From Methanolinea sp. UBA473 (lineage in GTDB: Archaea; Halobacteriota; Methanomicrobia; Methanomicrobiales; Methanospirillaceae), in the NCBI GenBank assembly GCA_002509495.1, contig DAEV01000073.1:1-17540 (forward strand): a stretch of DNA of 17,540 nt, read 5' to 3'. Shown here in pieces: positions 14,772-17,540 of this stretch. Position numbers and translations under genes: made by a program. Numbering within the stretch: position 1 is the stretch's first letter; each line of letters opens with the position of its first letter. The notes beneath the pieces are model-generated. The model did no database searches and had not been told where the DNA came from. It saw only the letters and a list, made by a program, of their open reading frames with translations.

Positions 14772-15845
14772 ATGGATCAGAGAGAGACAGCAGGACCCTG
14801 CTGCGCATGCATGCCAGACCCCCGTACACAGTCGTGCAGCTGCCTGACGGAAGAGGCACAGGCACCCCCGGAGATCCGTGAGACCACCGGCACCCTTACG
14901 CTATCCAGCAGGTTCGATCACCTCCTTGCCCGCTGGGGCTGGAAACGGGAGACCCACCGGGTGGAACCCGGACTCTACCGGCTCGGGCACCCGACACCGG
15001 ATTCCCCGGTATTCGCATCGGCCAACTACACACTCAGTTTCGATGCCCTGCGGTCGGCGCTCAACGGTATCGACGCATGGATCCTCGTGCTGGACACCAG
15101 AGGGATCAACGTCTGGTGCGCTGCAGGGAAAGGGACATTCGGCACTGCCGAGCTCGTCCGGAGCATCGGATGTTCCGGGCTGGCGGGTATTGTCCGTCAC
15201 CGGAAGATCATCGTTCCCCAGCTCGGGGCGCCCGGGATTTCATGGCCTGAAGTGATGCGGAGGTCCAAATTCCTCGTTGAATACGGCCCGGTACGGGCAA
15301 AAGACCTTCCGGAGTATCTGAAGACTCACACGGCGACACCGGAGATGCGGAAGGTAGAGTTCCCTTTGAAGGACCGCCTCGTCCTGACCCCGGTGGAATT
15401 CGTCCATACGGCCATCCCGATGGTCCTTGCAGCCATTGTCCTCTGGTTCCTTGCCGGATCTGTTGCAGCGCTTGCGGCAGTATCCGCAGTGCTGACCGGG
15501 ACGGTGCTCTTCCCCGCTTTGCTCCCGTATATTCCGACGAAGGACTTCTCCAGCAAAGGCCTGATCCTGGGAGCGATCGTCGCCATCCCCTTTGCGGTCT
15601 GGTTCGGAACAAATCCCCTTCTGCCGGCCTGGGCTGATGCAGCGGCAGCGGCAGCGGCACTCCTCCTCATACCTGCCGTGGTGGCCTACTTTGCCCTGAA
15701 TTTCACGGGCTGCACGACGTTCACCTCGCGGACAGGGGTGAAAAAGGAGATCTTCCGGTATGTTCCGTCCCTGGCGCTGATGGCCGGGGCCGGGCTCGTG
15801 GTGGGAGTGATCCTTGGGATCAGCCGGTTGTTCGGGGTGATCTGA
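14772..15845 (+). CDS. hgcA: Mercury methylation corrinoid protein HgcA
   Basis: The 357-residue protein is HgcA, the membrane corrinoid protein that transfers a methyl group to Hg(II) to form methylmercury. The cobalamin-binding domain (about 45-200) contains the diagnostic cap-helix motif N-V-W-C-A-A-G-K-G-T-F-G-T, with C116 the proposed lower ligand to cobalt. About five membrane helices follow (roughly 208-228, 230-252, 264-282, 291-312, 331-352). The N-terminus is cysteine-rich (C10, C11, C13, C22, C24), a feature not needed for the core activity. CGGAG lies upstream of the ATG. The stop codon overlaps the hgcB start (TGATG), so the two are translationally coupled. The methyl group probably comes from the acetyl-CoA or methanopterin pathway. 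Confidence 0.97.
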   Translation: MDQRETAGPCCACMPDPRTQSCSCLTEEAQAPPEIRETTGTLTLSSRFDHLLARWGWKRETHRVEPGLYRLGHPTPDSPVFASANYTLSFDALRSALNGIDAWILVLDTRGINVWCAAGKGTFGTAELVRSIGCSGLAGIVRHRKIIVPQLGAPGISWPEVMRRSKFLVEYGPVRAKDLPEYLKTHTATPEMRKVEFPLKDRLVLTPVEFVHTAIPMVLAAIVLWFLAGSVAALAAVSAVLTGTVLFPALLPYIPTKDFSSKGLILGAIVAIPFAVWFGTNPLLPAWADAAAAAAALLLIPAVVAYFALNFTGCTTFTSRTGVKKEIFRYVPSLALMAGAGLVVGVILGISRLFGVI

Positions 15846-16177
15846 TGTTTGACAGCTACAACGAGACCAGCCTGAAATTTTATCCGGACCGGTGCGTCAA
15901 CTGCAGGCGATGCATCCAGGTCTGCCCCCACGGGGTTTTTGGATCCGGAAAACAACATGTGGATCTTGTCCTGCCGGCCTCCTGCATGGAGTGCGGGGCC
16001 TGTGCCCTCAACTGCCCTGTGCAGGCGATCGAGGTGCAGAGCGGTGTGGGTTGTGCGTGGGGTATGATCAATGCAGCGCTGCGGGGAAAGGATATGGACA
16101 CGGAGTGCATCTGCGGAGGAGAGGACGGTAGCTGCTGCGGCGGGGAGGACAGCAGCTGTTGCGGCGAGAGCAGGTGA
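15845..16177 (+). CDS. hgcB: Mercury methylation ferredoxin HgcB
   Basis: The 110-residue protein is HgcB, a 2[4Fe-4S] ferredoxin proposed to reduce the HgcA corrinoid to Co(I) and to bind or deliver Hg(II). Cluster cysteines are C17, C20, C23, C27 and C47, C50, C53, C57, the second in the diagnostic C-M-E-C-G-A-C-A-L-N-C-P. C70 in G-V-G-C-A is the extra conserved cysteine of the family. The tail adds C88, C90 and two vicinal pairs, C97-C98 and C105-C106, inside a near-duplicate G-G-E-D-x-S-C-C-G unit. C-terminal vicinal cysteines are a known HgcB feature; having the pair twice plus a C-x-C is on the rich side. It overlaps hgcA by one base. Confidence 0.97.
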   Translation: MFDSYNETSLKFYPDRCVNCRRCIQVCPHGVFGSGKQHVDLVLPASCMECGACALNCPVQAIEVQSGVGCAWGMINAALRGKDMDTECICGGEDGSCCGGEDSSCCGESR

Positions 16178-16243
16178 ATGGGACTCCGGATGACTGGAAT
16201 GCAACGAATCGCGGCAGCATCCGAGCTTTTATCCGTTTGCCAA

Positions 16244-16254
16244 CATTTAAAAAA
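16244..16254 (+). promoter_or_regulatory. TATA-like box of the Rieske gene
   Basis: CATTTAAAAAA lies about 25 bases before the ATG at 16275. It suggests a nearly leaderless transcript separate from the hgc unit, although read-through from hgcB, 97 bases upstream, is also possible. Confidence 0.45.
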
Positions 16255-16274
16255 GATCGTGCAGAGGTTTGGCA

Positions 16275-16589
16275 ATGGACACTGCATCAAACACGAAGCT
16301 GGGGAACGTAAACGATCTTCCGGTCGGGGATATGCATGCGGTAAAGATGGGCGACCGTGAGATCCTGCTCATCCGCCTGGATACAGGGATCTATGCGATG
16401 GATAACTTCTGCACCCACGGAGCCTGCACGCTGGCAAATGGCAAACTTGAGGGAGGAACCCTGCGCTGTCTGTGCCATGGCTCGGAATTTAATGTGAAAA
16501 CAGGTGAGGTGGTGAATGGACCTGCAACGACACCGCAACCAACCTTCGCGGTGGTGCTCAAGAACGGCGAGATTAGCCTTGCTCCATGA
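16275..16589 (+). CDS. Soluble Rieske [2Fe-2S] ferredoxin with bc1-type disulfide cysteines
   Basis: The 104-residue protein is a single Rieske domain without signal peptide or membrane helix. Cluster ligands are C46 and H48 (C-T-H-G-A-C) and C65 and H68 (C-L-C-H-G-S-E-F), separated by 16 residues as usual. C51 and C67 occupy the places of the disulfide that joins the cluster loops in bc1, b6f and arsenite-oxidase Rieske proteins (C-T-H-x-G-C ... C-P-C-H-G-S). Dioxygenase-type ferredoxins lack it. It therefore may have a raised redox potential. ATG 16275 has GAGGT 6 bases before it; an in-frame TTG at 16269 is less likely. It follows hgcB in the same direction, so an electron-transfer link is conceivable but unproven. 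Confidence 0.9.
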   Translation: MDTASNTKLGNVNDLPVGDMHAVKMGDREILLIRLDTGIYAMDNFCTHGACTLANGKLEGGTLRCLCHGSEFNVKTGEVVNGPATTPQPTFAVVLKNGEISLAP

Positions 16590-16693
16590 TCTTTCCCGGC
16601 TCCCCATGGCTCTGTTTTTGTCTCATTAGTACGGGGATCTTCCGGAAATGACTGTGGTAAAATTCCCTATCTTTTCCCGGGATCGTATTCACC

Positions 16694-16703
16694 CTTTTAT
16701 ACT
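16694..16703 (+). promoter_or_regulatory. TATA-like box of the single-pass membrane protein gene
   Basis: CTTTTATACT lies about 75 bases before the ATG at 16774 and predicts a leader of about 50 bases. The 184-base gap after the Rieske gene shows nothing else. Confidence 0.45.
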
Positions 16704-16773
16704 ATCGTGAGAAATCAGCTCAATAACCGGGGCGTACCGCTTCCCCCGAAGGAAACAAATTTCCTGGCTTGCC

Positions 16774-17082
16774 ATGTCTCTGATCCCTATCCCGACCTAC
16801 GTAAATCCGTATCCGGAAGACATGCCGATGGGCGATGTGAATCAATACCTCGATGAGATGGGGATCGGGACTCTCATCGATCAGATCGTGATTGCATGCG
16901 TTGTTATGGTCGTTCTGATGGTTGGGATCCCGATTCTCGCGTATGCAGTCAAACGGCATATTAAGAAAAACAAACGCAAGTTACGATTCAAACACCGTGA
17001 CTGTGACGGAAAAGGATGCGATGGTTGCCAGGGATATGGGTACATCGAGTTGTCGGAAGAGTCGTGGGACCTGTTGTCGTGA
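16774..17082 (+). CDS. Single-pass membrane protein with DnaJ-like CxxCxGxG zinc motif
   Basis: The 102-residue protein has a Pro-rich N-terminus (1-35), one strong membrane helix (about 36-59, I-V-I-A-C-V-V-M-V-V-L-M-V), a very basic stretch (60-75, K-R-H-I-K-K-N-K-R-K-L-R) that by the positive-inside rule places the C-terminus in the cytoplasm, and a short cysteine module C77-D-G-K-G-C82-D-G-C85-Q-G-Y-G. The module resembles half of a DnaJ zinc finger (C-x-x-C-x-G-x-G), which normally needs two such knuckles. It may bind metal as a dimer. No family name is recognised. It ends near 17082 in an AT-rich intergenic stretch. Confidence 0.75.
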   Translation: MSLIPIPTYVNPYPEDMPMGDVNQYLDEMGIGTLIDQIVIACVVMVVLMVGIPILAYAVKRHIKKNKRKLRFKHRDCDGKGCDGCQGYGYIELSEESWDLLS

Positions 17083-17393
17083 GGTCTGGGGAATAATTGA
17101 TAATAACCTTTTTAAAAAAAAGAAAGCATCAGAATTTGACTTACGCCAAAGGAATTTTTTCTGTTAAGGATGCGAGGGATGGGATGGTGGGCGAAATGTA
17201 GGCTTTTCTTTGCTTATTTTTTTAATTTAAAAAGCATGAGTCCAATATTTCATATTGTGAAGATCCAATAAATTTTTCATTGTCAAAAAATGAGGATGGG
17301 TATCGCGCATAACAGTAAAATCCGAAACTATATTCTTCTGACAATTCAATGCGATAACCTATAAAAAATCTATCAGAGACTATTCACCTGCTC
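17083..17393. other. AT-rich intergenic stretch
   Basis: No frame here looks coding. Poly-A/T runs occur near 17110-17120 (CTTTTTAAAAAAAAG, possibly the 3' end of the preceding mRNA) and near 17216-17232. The only promoter-like site is CCTATAAAAAATC at 17359-17371. Confidence 0.4.
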
Positions 17394-17504
17394 ATGACCG
17401 TTCTTTTGCATGAAAATTATAATAGAATGGGGATTCAGATCCGGGAAGGCTGGCCTATATTCGAGCACTGGTTGCAGTTCTCCAAGTTCATGCCTCCCTG
17501 TTAA
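17394..17504 (+). CDS. Possible 36-residue leaderless small protein
   Basis: ATG 17394 to TAA 17502 encodes 36 residues containing an aromatic, amphipathic second half (I-R-E-G-W-P-I-F-E-H-W-L-Q-F-S-K-F-M-P-P-C). The TATA-like CCTATAAAAAATC at 17359-17371 is about 29 bases upstream, the spacing expected for a leaderless archaeal message, and no ribosome-binding site is present. The composition could equally be chance in AT-rich DNA. No homologue is recognised. Confidence 0.3.
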   Translation: MTVLLHENYNRMGIQIREGWPIFEHWLQFSKFMPPC

Positions 17505-17540
17505 AGAATGCAGACCGTCGAATAGGGACGTAAGATTACT

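Noticed and set aside
16178..16360. 60-codon frame overlapping the Rieske start
   Set aside because: Different frame from the Rieske gene, no domain, and it overlaps that gene's TATA box and first 80 bases.
1..17540. CRISPR array, insertion sequence or prophage
   Set aside because: No regularly spaced direct repeats, no transposase or integrase reading frame and no terminal inverted repeats were seen.

Overview
The window looks like chromosomal DNA of a methanogenic archaeon, most likely of the order Methanomicrobiales (Methanoregula/Methanosphaerula-like). This rests on an archaeal-type DnaG primase, an ATP-grasp ligase of the MptN/CofF type used to make methanogenic cofactors, an HAE3-class RND exporter, an archaellin-like secreted domain, TATA boxes placed about 25 bases upstream of starts, and a complete hgcA-hgcB mercury-methylation pair. 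The genus is an inference and no 16S or mcr gene is present to settle it.

Left part (1-9100): the C-terminal end of a possible unidentified protein, then an ornithine cyclodeaminase/alanine dehydrogenase (-), an ATP-grasp ligase (+), a UPF0058 protein and dnaG (-), and a minus-strand run of HAE3 exporter, dihydroorotase and a DUF167 protein. Upstream of the exporter lies an iron-sulfur flavoprotein gene whose promoter holds a perfect 19-bp inverted repeat. Perfect hairpins sit directly behind the stop codons of the dehydrogenase and DUF167 genes.

Middle part (9100-13500): mostly short and poorly characterised genes. They are an archaellin-like secreted protein, a 48-residue small protein, a META-domain lipoprotein, two TPR proteins and a COG3910-type ATPase.

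Right part (13450-17540): about 1 kb without a convincing gene, which contains a possible multi-stem RNA (14217-14318). It is followed by a strong TATA box and a tight three-gene unit: a cysteine-bearing AbrB-like protein, hgcA (corrinoid protein, membrane bound) and hgcB (2[4Fe-4S] ferredoxin). HgcA carries the N-V-W-C-A-A-G-K cap-helix motif and HgcB carries the C-M-E-C-G-A-C motif, so this organism is predicted to make methylmercury. Behind them lie a small soluble Rieske protein with the disulfide cysteines normally seen in cytochrome bc1 Rieske subunits, a single-pass membrane protein with a DnaJ-like zinc motif, and a possible 36-residue leaderless ORF.

The most notable content is the hgcAB locus and its unusual cysteine-rich companions. 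No CRISPR array, transposase, rRNA or tRNA was seen.
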